From NCBI RefSeq assembly GCF_001644565.1, contig NZ_CP011387.1:2092501-2156500 (forward strand): 64,000 nt of DNA, read 5' to 3'. Shown in pieces: positions 40,141 to 52,923 of this stretch (position 1 is the first letter of the stretch; each line of letters opens with the position of its first letter). Made by a program: the position numbers and the translations under genes. Below the pieces are notes generated by a model. The model did no database searches and was not told the DNA's origin. It saw nothing but the letters and a program-made list of their open reading frames with translations. The DNA comes from Deinococcus puniceus (lineage in GTDB: Bacteria; Deinococcota; Deinococci; Deinococcales; Deinococcaceae).

Positions 40141-40802
40141 GCCTCGCCGCCGCTCCTTTCACTTCGCTGCCAACGCCGCTTCCCGCCCCGGAGCGCACCA
40201 AGACGCGCCTGCTGGAACTGATCAAGCGGCACGGCCCCCAGACCGCGCAGGACTTGGCCTACAAGCTGGAAGTCAGCGTGCCCGCCGCCCGCCGCCACCT
40301 GTGTGACCTGCAAGACGGCGGCCTGATCGAGTCGCGCACCGAGCGCCCCGGCGGACGCGGACGGCCCCAACACGTGTTCGCCCTCACCGATCAGGGCGAG
40401 GCGTCGTTTCCCAAAACCTATTCGGGCCTGTGTGTAGATGTGCTGAGGCATGTGCAGCAACTCTTCGGGCAGGGCGCGGTGATGCAGGTGTTCGATGCCC
40501 GCAGCGCCGAAATCGCCGCCCGTCTTCAGGCCGAGGTGCCGCTGTCTGCACCCCTGCCCGTGCGGGTGCAGGCCTTTGTGCGCGTGCTGTGCGAAATGGG
40601 CTTTGACGCCGTGCTGGAGCAGGACGGAGACACGTGGCTGGTCAGCAAACGTAACTGCCCCAACCTGACCGTGGCGCGGCAATTTCAGGAACTCTGCGTC
40701 AGTGAACTGACTATGTACCAAACGCTCTTGGGCGTGCCGATGACCCGTGAAACGCGGATCGCCTGCGGCCAAAGCACTTGCCTGTACCGGATCGGCCCCT
40801 GA
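40137..40802 (+). CDS. SufR-like winged-helix regulator with C-terminal Cys cluster
   Basis: 221 residues. N-terminal winged helix (RLLELIKRHGPQTAQDLAYK, then VPAARRHLCDLQDGGLIESR and GRGRPQHVFALTDQG). The C-terminal half has four Cys in the pattern C-x12-C-x22-C-x4-C (Asn-Cys-Pro; Leu-Cys-Val; Ala-Cys-Gly; Thr-Cys-Leu), suited to hold an Fe-S cluster, similar to but spaced differently from SufR of cyanobacteria. It starts in an ATGA overlap with mrp. Confidence 0.75.
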
Positions 40803-40804
40803 CC

Positions 40805-41407
40805 ATGCCGCCGTCGCCGCCCACCAGTGTACCGGGTGGGGCCCATCTGCCCGCCAACGACACGCCCGCTGGCACGGCGCAGATGCTGCCGCCGCTGCAT
40901 AGTTTGGTGGCGTGGCCCCCCGCCGAACTGGACGGCTGGCTGCGCCGTACCCAAGAGCGCCTGAACGTGCGGGCCTTCGGGTTGCCGCACCTGAACTTAC
41001 GCGCCCCGTTCCGCACGCCGCTGGGCAGCCGCGATCTGGTCAGCGTTTTTCGTCACCTGCTGGCCGAAACCCCGCCCTTTGAAGTGCAGATTCTGGGCTG
41101 GAAACAGCTTCCCAACGCCCTGATGTTGGAGTGCGAGCGCCCGCCCGAACTGCTGGCCCTGCATCGCCGCGCCCTCGGTGCCGTGCCCAGTTCTCAGGCT
41201 CCTTACGACGGCGATTCCTACATGCCGCACCTGACCTTGGCCTTAGGCATTTTGCCTTGGGCCGAAGCGCACCTCTGGGAAGAAGTGCGCCACCTGACGC
41301 CGCCTGTGTCGCACTTTACGGTTACGGCCCTGAGTCTGACGCGGGAAATGCGGGGGGAAGTGCAGGAGCTGCATACCTTTCCGCTTGGGGAGCGGGGGAT
41401 CGTCTGA
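40805..41407 (+). CDS. 2H phosphoesterase / 2'-5' RNA ligase-like protein
   Basis: 200 residues. Two HxN/T motifs, LPHLNLRAPF and MPHLTLALGI, about 80 residues apart, mark the 2H phosphoesterase superfamily (LigT, cyclic phosphodiesterases). A Pro-rich tail of 25 residues precedes the domain. Substrate unknown. It starts 2 nt after the SufR-like gene, so it belongs to the mrp transcript. Confidence 0.75.
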   Translation: MPPSPPTSVPGGAHLPANDTPAGTAQMLPPLHSLVAWPPAELDGWLRRTQERLNVRAFGLPHLNLRAPFRTPLGSRDLVSVFRHLLAETPPFEVQILGWKQLPNALMLECERPPELLALHRRALGAVPSSQAPYDGDSYMPHLTLALGILPWAEAHLWEEVRHLTPPVSHFTVTALSLTREMRGEVQELHTFPLGERGIV

Positions 41408-41477
41408 GGGTCTAGGGTCGAAGGAAAAGCGAAAGCAAGGGCTAGAGCTTCTGTTTTCAATACCGACAACAGCGAAC

Positions 41478-41522
41478 GTGGATCGGAGAACGTGGCAACC
41501 AAACCACAATCTCCGATCCACG
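41478..41522. repeat. GTGGATC foldback repeat (family B), copy 3
   Basis: GTGGATCGGAGAACGTGG faces CCACAATCTCCGATCCAC with two mismatches. AGGGTCTAGGGTCGAAGG words precede it at 41404. It lies between the convergent 2H and aroF genes. Confidence 0.7.
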
Positions 41523-41553
41523 ATCTACTTTCTAGCTCTACTTCTGCTTACCC

Positions 41554-42648
<1,095 letters not shown>

Positions 42649-42743
42649 AGCGTCAGTGTAGGAAACTGAGCCGCAGGGGGGAGCGGGGCGTGCTAGTCAA
42701 TTGAAAAGAGTTGTCCAAGTGTGGCCTGCCAAACACGGTTTTC

Positions 42744-43175
42744 TTACTCTGACGCTCCGGTTTGCCCGGCGTCTGGAGTATTGACCATATGTGCCGCCAC
42801 CCGCGTCAGGGCCGCGTAAAACTCCTGCGCGTCGGCGGTAGCGATGCTGGGGGTGGCCCGCAGCGCCGCGTTCATGCACGCCAGCCACGCCCGCCCCCGT
42901 TTGGGGGTAATGACGTGGGGCAAGTGCCGCGCCCGCAACCGGGGATGGCCGTAGCGTTCGTGGTACAGCGGTGGGCCACCCAAAAACCCGGTCAGGAATG
43001 CCAGTTGCTTTTCGGCGGTTTCGGTCAGGTCGGTAGGGAAAATGGGGGCCAAATCGGGGTGTTGGGCCACCAATTCATAAAAGCGCGTGACAAGTTCGGC
43101 CAACGCTTCCGGCCCGATTCGGTCATACAGCGTGCCTCCGGGCGTGAGTTGCAAGGTGGGGGGAATGACGGTCAT
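42744..43175 (-). CDS. Truncated haemoglobin, group II
   Basis: 143 residues. LYDRIGPEALAELVTRFYELV, then YHERYGHPRLRARHLPHVITPKRGRAWLACM: the proximal His, Tyr B10 and Trp G8 pattern of trHbO. Such proteins bind O2 or NO, or act in peroxide defence. TACCCT ends 6 nt before the ATG. Confidence 0.92.
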   Translation of the reverse strand: MTVIPPTLQLTPGGTLYDRIGPEALAELVTRFYELVAQHPDLAPIFPTDLTETAEKQLAFLTGFLGGPPLYHERYGHPRLRARHLPHVITPKRGRAWLACMNAALRATPSIATADAQEFYAALTRVAAHMVNTPDAGQTGASE

Positions 43176-43239
43176 ACGGGCAGGGTAGCGCGTGGGACAG
43201 ACTTCAAGCCCTCAGGCCTTCCCAATTCGCCACAACAGC

Positions 43240-43267
43240 AAAAAGGCTCCAGCAAATGCCAGAGCCT
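43240..43267 (-). terminator. Terminator of the Tat-exported MBL gene
   Basis: Minus-strand stem AGGCTCTGGC/GCTGGAGCCT with two wobble pairs, followed by five T. Placed just after the gene at 43300. Confidence 0.75.
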
Positions 43268-43299
43268 CTCAAGAATTTGGGTCGAATGAGGCCAGAGCC

Positions 43300-44301
43300 T
43301 CAGCTCCAGTTCCACACCGTGGGTTCGTACTCGAAGGCCCCGCCGATCATGCGGCGAATGTGGCCCAGCGCGTGAAACGGGAAGTGGTAGCCCGTGACCC
43401 ACAGTCCTTCCGTGGTGGCCTGATCGAACAGGCGCTGACGGGTGCGGGCCGCCAGTGCGCCGTCGGTGTCGAAGCCCACGTAAGCGCCCCGGTGCTTCAG
43501 GCTGATCAGGAAGTGTCCGGCGGCGTCTCCGAAGACCAGCAGGCCCGCGTTGCCGCTCTGGGCACGCACACTGAGGTGATTAAGTGTGTGGCCGGGGCTG
43601 GCAATCGCCGTCAGACCGGGCACGATTTCGGCTCCCGGCTGAATCAGCGTAAAGCGGTCTTTCAGGCCGATCAGGTTGGCCTGCACGGAGGCGTTGGGGT
43701 TGGCCTGAGTCGTCCAGAACTGGAATTCTCCCGCGCCCATGACGTGCCGCGCCTGCGGGAAGTTGGACTGCCCGCCCGTAGTCAGGCCGCCGATATGGTC
43801 GCCGTGCCCGTGCGTAATGAACACGGTGTCGATGGTGGCCGGATCAATGCCCGCCCGCCGGATGTTGGCGAGCGTCTGGCCTGTCGCGCCACCGCGCCCC
43901 GTGTCGATCAGCACGCGGTTTTTGCCCGTTTCGATAATGGTAGGGTTGAAGTGGTTGACCGTGTTGGTGGCGGCCACATGGTATTCGGCCAGCGTGGCGG
44001 CAAACTCGGCCTGACGGTCAGGATTCGCGCCCCAAGTGGGCAAAAGGGCGGCCAGCGGAGCCGTGCCGTCGCTGAGAACGATAACGGTCATATCTCCGAT
44101 CTTCTGGCGGTAAAAGCCGTTGCCGTTGACGAAAGCGGTGGGTGCGGGCGGCGCGGCGGGGGTGGCCGGGGCAGCAGGCGTGGTGGTTTGCGCGAGGGCC
44201 AGCGGCGAGGCGGCGGCCACCACTCCAGTCAGGCCCAAGAGTTGCAGGGCGCGGCGGCGATCTACGGAAGCGGCGGGCAAGATGATTTGATCGTCAGACA
44301 T
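43300..44301 (-). CDS. Tat-exported metallo-beta-lactamase fold protein
   Basis: 333 residues. Twin-arginine signal VDRRRALQLLGLTGVVAAA (Arg15-17) ending Ala-Leu-Ala-Gln, a Thr/Pro/Ala linker to about 55, then the MBL domain with FITHGHGDHIGGL (His164, His166, Asp168, His169), SPGHTLNHLS and FGDAAGHF. Export of a folded metal enzyme is typical of this group; substrate unknown (quorum lactone or organophosphate hydrolases share the fold). GGAGG lies 6 nt before the ATG. Confidence 0.87.
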   Translation of the reverse strand: MSDDQIILPAASVDRRRALQLLGLTGVVAAASPLALAQTTTPAAPATPAAPPAPTAFVNGNGFYRQKIGDMTVIVLSDGTAPLAALLPTWGANPDRQAEFAATLAEYHVAATNTVNHFNPTIIETGKNRVLIDTGRGGATGQTLANIRRAGIDPATIDTVFITHGHGDHIGGLTTGGQSNFPQARHVMGAGEFQFWTTQANPNASVQANLIGLKDRFTLIQPGAEIVPGLTAIASPGHTLNHLSVRAQSGNAGLLVFGDAAGHFLISLKHRGAYVGFDTDGALAARTRQRLFDQATTEGLWVTGYHFPFHALGHIRRMIGGAFEYEPTVWNWS

Positions 44302-44403
44302 GGGAAACCTCCGGCGAGTGGGCCAAGTGAAGGAGCAGCATTCGGTCTGTGCCAGATAGACGCCGCAACAGGTGGGGCCATCCAGATTGGAGTGAAATTA
44401 CCT

Positions 44404-44415
44404 TTCAACGTTGAA
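44404..44415. promoter_or_regulatory. Perfect 12-bp palindrome TTCAACGTTGAA
   Basis: Lies about 105 bp upstream of the MBL gene in an AT-richer stretch (44380-44450) that likely holds its promoter. It could be a repressor operator; no regulator gene is next to it. Confidence 0.35.
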
Positions 44416-44492
44416 CGATAAATTCTCAATCAAAAGTATTCAGGCATACGCTGAACATTTGGCGGAGGTTTAGAAATGGGGGTTGTAGCCCT

Positions 44493-45809
44493 TTAGCTCC
44501 GGCTTTGGCCTTCCCCGCGCACCACCCATTTGGTGGTGGTCAGTTCGCGCAGACCCATCGGCCCCCGCGCATGCAGCTTTTGCGTGCTGATCGCCACTTC
44601 TGCGCCCAACCCCAGTTGCCCGCCATCGTTGAACCGGGGGCTGGCGTTGACCATCACGGCGGCGCTGTCTACGTCCTGCACGAAGCGTTCGGCCTGAGCG
44701 GGGTCACGGGTGAGGATCACGTCGGTGTGGTTGCCGTGCAGGGCGATAAAATCCAGCGCCTCTTCCATGCCCTCAACCACCCGAATGCTGGCGGTGAGGG
44801 CTAGAAACTCGGTGCAGTAGTCGGCGTCGGTGGCGGGTTGGGCCTGTACGCCAGCGGCTTGAAGACTATCGGTTTGAAGAACGGCCAACGCTTCGGCATC
44901 GGCCCGCAGATCTACGCCGTGTGCCGCGAGGTCTTGGGCAATGGCGGGCAGGGCAGGCAGCGCGGCGCGGGCCACCAGTAAGGTATCCAGCGCGTTGCAG
45001 GCACTCGGCTTCTGCACCTTGGCGTTGCGAATAATCTGCACGGCCAGTTCTACATCTGCCGGGTCTTGGGTAAAGCTGGCGTCCAGATACACATGCACCA
45101 CGCCGATGCCGCCCACGATGACGGGCACAGTGGCGTTCTCGACGCAGTAGCGGTGTAACCCCGCACCACCACGCGGAATAATGGCATCTACGAGGGTATC
45201 GAGCCGGAGCAGTTCGCGCATCCGCTCGCGGGCCGGGTCATGGATCACCTGCACGGCGTCGGCGGGAAGGTTCTGGGCGTGCAGGGCGGCATGAATGGCC
45301 TCTTCCAGCGTCGCGTTGCTGAACACGGTCTCCTTGCCGCCGCGCAGAATCACGGCGTTGCCGCTCATCAGGGCCAGCGCCGCCACGTCTACGGTCACGT
45401 TAGGGCGACTCTCGTAAATCACGCCCAGTACGCCTAAAGGCACGCGCCGCCTAGAGACGCGAATGCCGCTGGGTTGTACTTCTTCGGGCGTGGTTTCGCC
45501 CACCGGATCGGGCAGGGCGGCCACTGCTTCCACATCGGCGGCGATGGCTTCCAGCGAGGCGGCAGAGAGCCTCAGGCGGTCTACCATGTGCGCGGGCAAT
45601 TCGGCGGCCTGTGCAGCGGCGATGTCCTGCGCGTTGGCGGCCAGAATGCCTGCCTGCCGCGCCCGCAACTCGGCGGCGATGGCGTGCAGCGCGGCCACCT
45701 TCTGCGCGGTGGGCAGAGAACGCAGCACCCGCCCAGCGGCCCGCGCCCGCACGCCCATCTCGTGTACCGATGTGTTTGCTGTGTTGCCTGCTGCCTCAAC
45801 CGCCGTCAT
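44493..45809 (-). CDS. proA: Gamma-glutamyl phosphate reductase
   Basis: 438 residues. [32 protein letters not shown], the catalytic Cys in [14 protein letters not shown], and the C-terminal [31 protein letters not shown] are all present. It reduces gamma-glutamyl phosphate to the semialdehyde in proline synthesis; proB is not adjacent. TACGCT ends 6 nt before the ATG. Confidence 0.95.
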   Translation of the reverse strand: MTAVEAAGNTANTSVHEMGVRARAAGRVLRSLPTAQKVAALHAIAAELRARQAGILAANAQDIAAAQAAELPAHMVDRLRLSAASLEAIAADVEAVAALPDPVGETTPEEVQPSGIRVSRRRVPLGVLGVIYESRPNVTVDVAALALMSGNAVILRGGKETVFSNATLEEAIHAALHAQNLPADAVQVIHDPARERMRELLRLDTLVDAIIPRGGAGLHRYCVENATVPVIVGGIGVVHVYLDASFTQDPADVELAVQIIRNAKVQKPSACNALDTLLVARAALPALPAIAQDLAAHGVDLRADAEALAVLQTDSLQAAGVQAQPATDADYCTEFLALTASIRVVEGMEEALDFIALHGNHTDVILTRDPAQAERFVQDVDSAAVMVNASPRFNDGGQLGLGAEVAISTQKLHARGPMGLRELTTTKWVVRGEGQSRS

Positions 45810-45839
45810 GGGGGTAGCGTAACAGGGTGGGGGCGTCTA

Positions 45840-46095
45840 GGGGGCCAAAGGTCTAGGGTCTAAACAGGGCAATCGCTTTGCTCCCTCACCCGCTCTGCTA
45901 GCGCAGCTCTGCGAGTCCCCGGCCCTCCCTCCTCCCTTCGGGCTGTACCAGTCAAGGGTGAGGAGCTAAACAAAGCCCTTTGCTCTTGCTGTTAGCCCCC
46001 GCCCCTTGCGGGAGACTCGCAGAGCAGTGGTCTGGGGAGAGGAGTTGAATGAGCGCCAGCGATTGCCCTGCTTAGACCCTTAGACGCCCTTCAAG
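45840..46095. repeat. Long foldback element of about 250 bp
   Basis: Nested inverted repeats: GGGTCTAA/TTAGACCC (45856-45863 with 46072-46079), CAGGGCAATCGCT/AGCGATTGCCCTG (45865-45877 with 46058-46070), CTCTGCGAGTC/GACTCGCAGAG (45907-45917 with 46014-46024). No ORF is convincing inside. A fragment recurs at 30699, and one module (GTACCAGTCAAG) is shared with repeat A copy 2. It fills the gap between proA and the AroE-like gene. Confidence 0.8.
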
Positions 46096-46108
46096 CTCCC
46101 CGCAAACT

Positions 46109-46879
46109 TCACCCCAATACCCGCACCAGCGGTTCCAACTCTTCCAGATGAAAGCGGTGGCCTGTGGCGTGCGCCAGTTGCCGCACCAGACGGCGGGCGG
46201 GCAGAGACGATAGATTCAGACTGGTGGCCCCCGTAGACGTGATCTGGGCGCGGCCTGTCAGGTCGATGACCGTGTGGTACGGCTGCACCAGTCCGGCGGG
46301 CAAACTCCCACCCGTGAGCACGATCAGGTCGGCGCGTTCGGTCAGGGTACTCAATGAGGAGTCGCGGCGGCTCATGGCAAAGCTTCGCACTCCGGCGGGC
46401 AGGTCACGGGCGGCGCGTTCGGCATCGGGAGAACTGTCGGCCACCACACCCACATCGGTAAAACCGAGGCGCGAGAGGGGCAGGGCGCGGGCCAGATCGT
46501 CGGCGGTGTTGCCCAGCAGGACGGCACTTGCGCCGCGTGCCGCGTAGCCGGTGGCCTCCAGCGCGTCCATCAGCGCCCCGGTCAGCGCATACGCGCCGTG
46601 ACTGCCGCCAGTGCCAAAGCCACCCGTGAACGACACGGCGTCTACGCGCCCCACTCGCCGGGCGTCGGCGTCGGGGGTCACGGCCCCCAGCACCGCTTCT
46701 TCATGAGAAGGGCCAACCAACGCCCCACAAAACCGGAGGGTATGGCAGGCGTCCAGCACGGCCTTCAAGTCGGTATCGGGCACGCCCACCGCCACGATGC
46801 CCAGTTCACGAAAGGCGCGGGCGGCCCCCGCAGGCACACCGATCAGGGCAAGGGGCGCGGCGTCGGCATGGGCAGGCAT
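46109..46879 (-). CDS. Shikimate dehydrogenase-like protein, catalytic residues not conserved
   Basis: 256 residues. The pattern fits AroE: LVGPSHEEAV where AroE has an His-Lys motif, VGRVDAVSFTGG for the Gly-Ala-Val-Asn-Thr strand, then TGALMDALEATG and a Rossmann half with ASAVLLGNTADDLARALPL. The catalytic Lys is Glu and the Asn-Thr-Asp motif reads Gly-Ser-His-Gly, so normal shikimate dehydrogenase activity is doubtful. TACACT ends 8 nt before ATG 46879. It could be a regulator or an enzyme for another substrate. Confidence 0.5.
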   Translation of the reverse strand: MPAHADAAPLALIGVPAGAARAFRELGIVAVGVPDTDLKAVLDACHTLRFCGALVGPSHEEAVLGAVTPDADARRVGRVDAVSFTGGFGTGGSHGAYALTGALMDALEATGYAARGASAVLLGNTADDLARALPLSRLGFTDVGVVADSSPDAERAARDLPAGVRSFAMSRRDSSLSTLTERADLIVLTGGSLPAGLVQPYHTVIDLTGRAQITSTGATSLNLSSLPARRLVRQLAHATGHRFHLEELEPLVRVLG

Positions 46880-46968
46880 CGGGGAGCAGTGTAGCAAGGG
46901 CGACTGTAGCAAGGTGCCTCCGCCGCAATCGCGCACCCCCTCTGCTGAGGCTGCCGCATACTGAACAG

Positions 46969-47724
46969 ATGGTTCGTCTTGCCCCCCATAGATCAATGCA
47001 GAGCCGATCAGTCCAGCCCCGATCAATGGTCTTTGTAGCTGTAGCCCTCGCCAGCCTCGCACTAACAGGCTGTGCGCCCGCCTCTACAACAGGAATGACC
47101 GCCAACGCTGCGGCCAACCCCGCGCCCATTCCCAATGCCATAGACATTCCGGCCACTGGAGAAACCCGCGCCGCCCTCGTGATTTATCCGGGAGCCGCTG
47201 TTGCCCCCGAAGCGTACCGCTGGCTAGGAGATGCACTGGCAAGCCGGGGCATCCGCACCGTCATCGTGCGCTTTCCGCTGAATCTGGCCGTGCTGGAACC
47301 CAACCGGGCAAGCGGCGTGATTCAGGCGCTTGGCTTGCCCGCAGGCCGGGTCTTTCTGGCAGGCCACAGCCTCGGCGGAGCCATGGCCGCGCAGTTTTTG
47401 GCGGGTCAGGGGGCTGGGCAAGTGGCCGGGCTGATCTTGCTGGGAGCCTATCCTGCCGGAAATATCAGCCTGCGCGGGCAAGCTCTGGCGGTGCTGAATC
47501 TGGCCGCGCAAAATGACGGCCTCAGCACACTACCCGAAGTGCAGAGCAGCCTGCCGCGCCTGCCCGAAAGCACCCGGTTGGTGGTGCTGCCGGGAGCCGT
47601 CCACGCCGATTTCGGACGCTACGGCGAGCAGCGGGGCGATGGCCAGCGCAGCACTGCCCGCGAGGTGACTGAAGCGGCGATTGTCGGGGAAGTGGCCGGG
47701 TTTATTGAAGGGGCAGCGCGGTAA
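46969..47724 (+). CDS. Alpha/beta hydrolase lipoprotein
   Basis: 251 residues. Lipoprotein signal with lipobox Leu-Thr-Gly-Cys near residue 35. The hydrolase core shows ALVIYPGAAVAPEAYRWLG, the nucleophile elbow AGHSLGGAMA, acid QNDGLST and His in PGAVHADFG. It resembles alpha/beta hydrolases of dienelactone-hydrolase type acting at the membrane. A CATACT box ends 6 nt before the ATG. Divergent from the AroE-like gene. Confidence 0.82.
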   Translation: MVRLAPHRSMQSRSVQPRSMVFVAVALASLALTGCAPASTTGMTANAAANPAPIPNAIDIPATGETRAALVIYPGAAVAPEAYRWLGDALASRGIRTVIVRFPLNLAVLEPNRASGVIQALGLPAGRVFLAGHSLGGAMAAQFLAGQGAGQVAGLILLGAYPAGNISLRGQALAVLNLAAQNDGLSTLPEVQSSLPRLPESTRLVVLPGAVHADFGRYGEQRGDGQRSTAREVTEAAIVGEVAGFIEGAAR

Positions 47725-47752
47725 ACCGGGCGATCAGAGGCCGCCTCAAAGG

Positions 47753-48235
47753 TCAGGCCACTGCCCAGCCAGAGTCGAAACGGTAGACCGCGTAGACCAA
47801 ACGGGATTCAAATTCACCGCTCTCAGCACACAGAAACACGTCTTGGCCTGTGGCCTCGGTCAGAATCTTCAGCAAGCGGGTCAGGCGGGCAAAAGCAGCC
47901 TCGTCGGGCACGTCCAGCGGGTGCAGGGTGGCCTCCATTGGGTCTAGGCCAAAGTTGAGGAAAAAGACGACTTGCAAGGCACCTTGACTGCCCGGACAAG
48001 GCGTATCGGCGTGAAACTCGGCTATCGGGTCATCTTCCCCACCCGTTGCCAAGAGTTCTATCCCGGCCAGATCGGGCAGCGGGGCGGGTTCGCCACCGAT
48101 CAGGAAAGCGCAGGGGAAGGCCCGGTCTTGCGCGTGCATGGCGCGGAGCCACGCGGGGGCGTCCATGCCAAAGCTCCAGAGATTGAGGAGGGAGCCGTCC
48201 CAGTCGAATGCATCGGCCAAGTCTGCCCGCTTCAT
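47753..48235 (-). CDS. Hypothetical protein of the formate dehydrogenase cluster
   Basis: 160 residues, acidic and soluble, no recognised family. It shows FDWDGSLLNLWSFGMDAPAW at the start and a Cys pair (Pro-Cys-Pro; Phe-Leu-Cys-Ala). It starts in an ATGA overlap with fdhD, so it is made with the FdhD sulfurtransferase; a role in enzyme maturation is only inferred from that. The open frame begins 20 codons earlier, but that part lies inside fdhD. Confidence 0.7.
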   Translation of the reverse strand: MKRADLADAFDWDGSLLNLWSFGMDAPAWLRAMHAQDRAFPCAFLIGGEPAPLPDLAGIELLATGGEDDPIAEFHADTPCPGSQGALQVVFFLNFGLDPMEATLHPLDVPDEAAFARLTRLLKILTEATGQDVFLCAESGEFESRLVYAVYRFDSGWAVA

Positions 48236-49158
48236 GGCCGCACCCGCTCTGCCCCCGAATACACCGTCAGGCGGTCTGCCCGCGCCCAGCCGCACAAAGT
48301 AAGCCCGAAGGTGGAGGCAGTTTCGGCGGCGAGGCTGGTGGCCGCGCCCACCGTGACCACCACCGCCACGCCGCCCATCACTGCCTTTTGCACGATCTCG
48401 AATCCGGCGCGGCTGCTGACCACCAGAATGCTGTCTGATACGGACTTGCTCTGATTCCCGAACATCCGTAAAGGCACCGGATGTTCAGCAAACGCCGCCA
48501 GCCCGTCCTTTTTGCCACTCGCTCCGCTCGGATGATTCTCGCGAATCATCGCAATTTGATATGAGAGCGGCAATAATCCCCGTTCCAGCGCCCAGCCGAT
48601 CACCTTGTCGGTGGCGTTGTGGCGGCCTATGTCCTCGTAGGCGCAGAGGCACGCCCCATCCGGCCCGAACAGGCCCGCCGCGTGTAGCCCGCCCGACGCC
48701 GCGAATCCCGGCTGAAGCGTCTGCAAGCGCCCCGGCAATCCGGCCAGAAACGCGGCGCTGAGCGGGCCACCCGTCCAAACGGGTAGGGCCGCCCGCACCG
48801 CCAGCCGCTCTATGCTGCCCGTGCCACACACGCCGCACGCGCTGGACGACACGCCCAACCGCGCCCCCGCCGCCAACCGCTCATGCTCGGGCGTGTGCAG
48901 CCCCATCACGTTCGGATTTTCGGGGTCAGGTTCCAACTGTGGCGTCCCCAGCCACAGCCCTTCTGCCAGCAGCCAGCCGCGCACCAGTTCGGCGTCGGCT
49001 CCGGGCGTTCTCATCAGAATACCCAGCGTGACCGGGCCAGACGGCGTGTGCAGGCGCACTTCCAGCGGCTCCTCTACGGCTAAAGTCTCCGACTTCTCCC
49101 CTGCCCCACTGCCGGAATAGACCGTCGCAGGCCAGTCTGTCAGGGCGGGGCCAGACAT
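48232..49158 (-). CDS. fdhD: Formate dehydrogenase accessory sulfurtransferase FdhD with in-frame repeat insertion
   Basis: 308 residues against about 260-280 for the family. FdhD moves sulfur from IscS to the molybdenum cofactor of formate dehydrogenase; the CxxC needed is CGVCG (about residues 108-112). YEDIGRHNATDKVIG and ILVVSSRAGFEIVQKA are family motifs. Between LLPLS and DSILVV lie about 42 extra residues (about 199-240) encoded by a structured repeat (48437-48564). Neighbours are the DUF1641 gene 5 nt upstream and an unknown gene overlapping its stop. Confidence 0.9.
   Translation of the reverse strand: MSGPALTDWPATVYSGSGAGEKSETLAVEEPLEVRLHTPSGPVTLGILMRTPGADAELVRGWLLAEGLWLGTPQLEPDPENPNVMGLHTPEHERLAAGARLGVSSSACGVCGTGSIERLAVRAALPVWTGGPLSAAFLAGLPGRLQTLQPGFAASGGLHAAGLFGPDGACLCAYEDIGRHNATDKVIGWALERGLLPLSYQIAMIRENHPSGASGKKDGLAAFAEHPVPLRMFGNQSKSVSDSILVVSSRAGFEIVQKAVMGGVAVVVTVGAATSLAAETASTFGLTLCGWARADRLTVYSGAERVRP
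48437..48564 (-). repeat. Structured repeat family C inserted in frame in fdhD
   Basis: Two hairpins, GATGATTC-4-GAATCATC (48531-48550) and GAACATCCG-9-CGGATGTTC (48460-48486), flank CGAGCGGAGCGAGTGG and GGACGGGCTGGCGGCG. The end is GGAATCAGAGCAAGTCCGTA on the minus strand. Order and words match 35376-35523. Both ends carry ATATCA/GTATCA. The frame stays open through all 126 or so bases. Confidence 0.75.
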
Positions 49159-49163
49159 CAGCC

Positions 49164-49643
49164 TTACTCCTCCCCGGCTTCCCGCAAGGCGCGGCCCGCA
49201 CCCTTCAGCACGCCGAACACTGCGCCCAGTGCCAGTTGCACATCGCGGTCACGCAGCAGGCTCAGCAGTTCGGGCAGGCCGATGCCCCGGTTTCGGGCAT
49301 TGAATTCAGCGACGTATTTGGCCCCCTCGGTCACGCCCGCGCTCACGGCCTGCCCCAGCACACGCACCTCATCCGGGTTCAGCGCGGAGGCGGTTTTGCC
49401 CAGTTCCACCACGTTCTTAATCAGCGTGGTGCTGCTCTCGCCCGCCAGCAGGTGCAGGGCGGAGGCGCTGAGGCCCTCGCCGCCGCGCACCAGCCTCACA
49501 AGCACATCTAAAACGCCGTGTTCATGCAGTTCGCGCAGCAGGCGCAGGCTTTCGGCCAACGCTTCGGCAGAGTCGGATACAGAGGCGTCGAGGTGTTCTT
49601 GGGGGGTGGGGGGCTGGGGGGTGAATTCTAGGGCTTTGGCCAT
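49164..49643 (-). CDS. DUF1641 protein (formate dehydrogenase-associated)
   Basis: 159 residues. LRLLRELHEHGVLDVLVRLV, then LAGESSTTLIKNVVELGK and LPELLSLLRDRDVQLALGAVFGVLK are DUF1641 segments; in Bacillus such genes (yjgD, yrhD) sit next to formate dehydrogenase. Function unknown. GGAGT lies 6 nt before the ATG at 49643; earlier codons run into repeat A. Confidence 0.83.
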   Translation of the reverse strand: MAKALEFTPQPPTPQEHLDASVSDSAEALAESLRLLRELHEHGVLDVLVRLVRGGEGLSASALHLLAGESSTTLIKNVVELGKTASALNPDEVRVLGQAVSAGVTEGAKYVAEFNARNRGIGLPELLSLLRDRDVQLALGAVFGVLKGAGRALREAGEE

Positions 49644-49675
49644 GTGGGGACTCCGGGTGTGTGGGCGGGATGGTG

Positions 49676-49851
49676 GAAGGTGAACCCCCCCGTTGCTTTG
49701 CAACGCCCCCCCTCAAGGGGAGGACTCAAAGCTGTTGCGCTCCCCTTGAGGGGGGGCTGGCTGCGGAGCAGACTGGGGGTTTTTGGCGGAAACGTCGGCG
49801 TGTGAACCCCCCCGTTGCTCGCGCAACGCCCCCCCTTAGAGGTGGGGACAA
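49676..49851. repeat. Repeat family A, copies 4a and 4b
   Basis: 4a (49676-49781) is the most complete unit: GAAGGTGAACCCCCC, GTTGCTTTGCAACGCCCCCC, CTGTTGCGCTCCCCTTGAGG, GGCTGCGGAGCAGACTGG, then GGGGGTTTTT. 4b (49800-49851) is the left half only: GTGAACCCCCCCGTTGC with GCGCAACGCCCCC. They separate fdhF from DUF1641 and could act on read-through between them. Confidence 0.8.
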
Positions 49852-49857
49852 GGGCTT

Positions 49858-52923
<3,066 letters not shown>

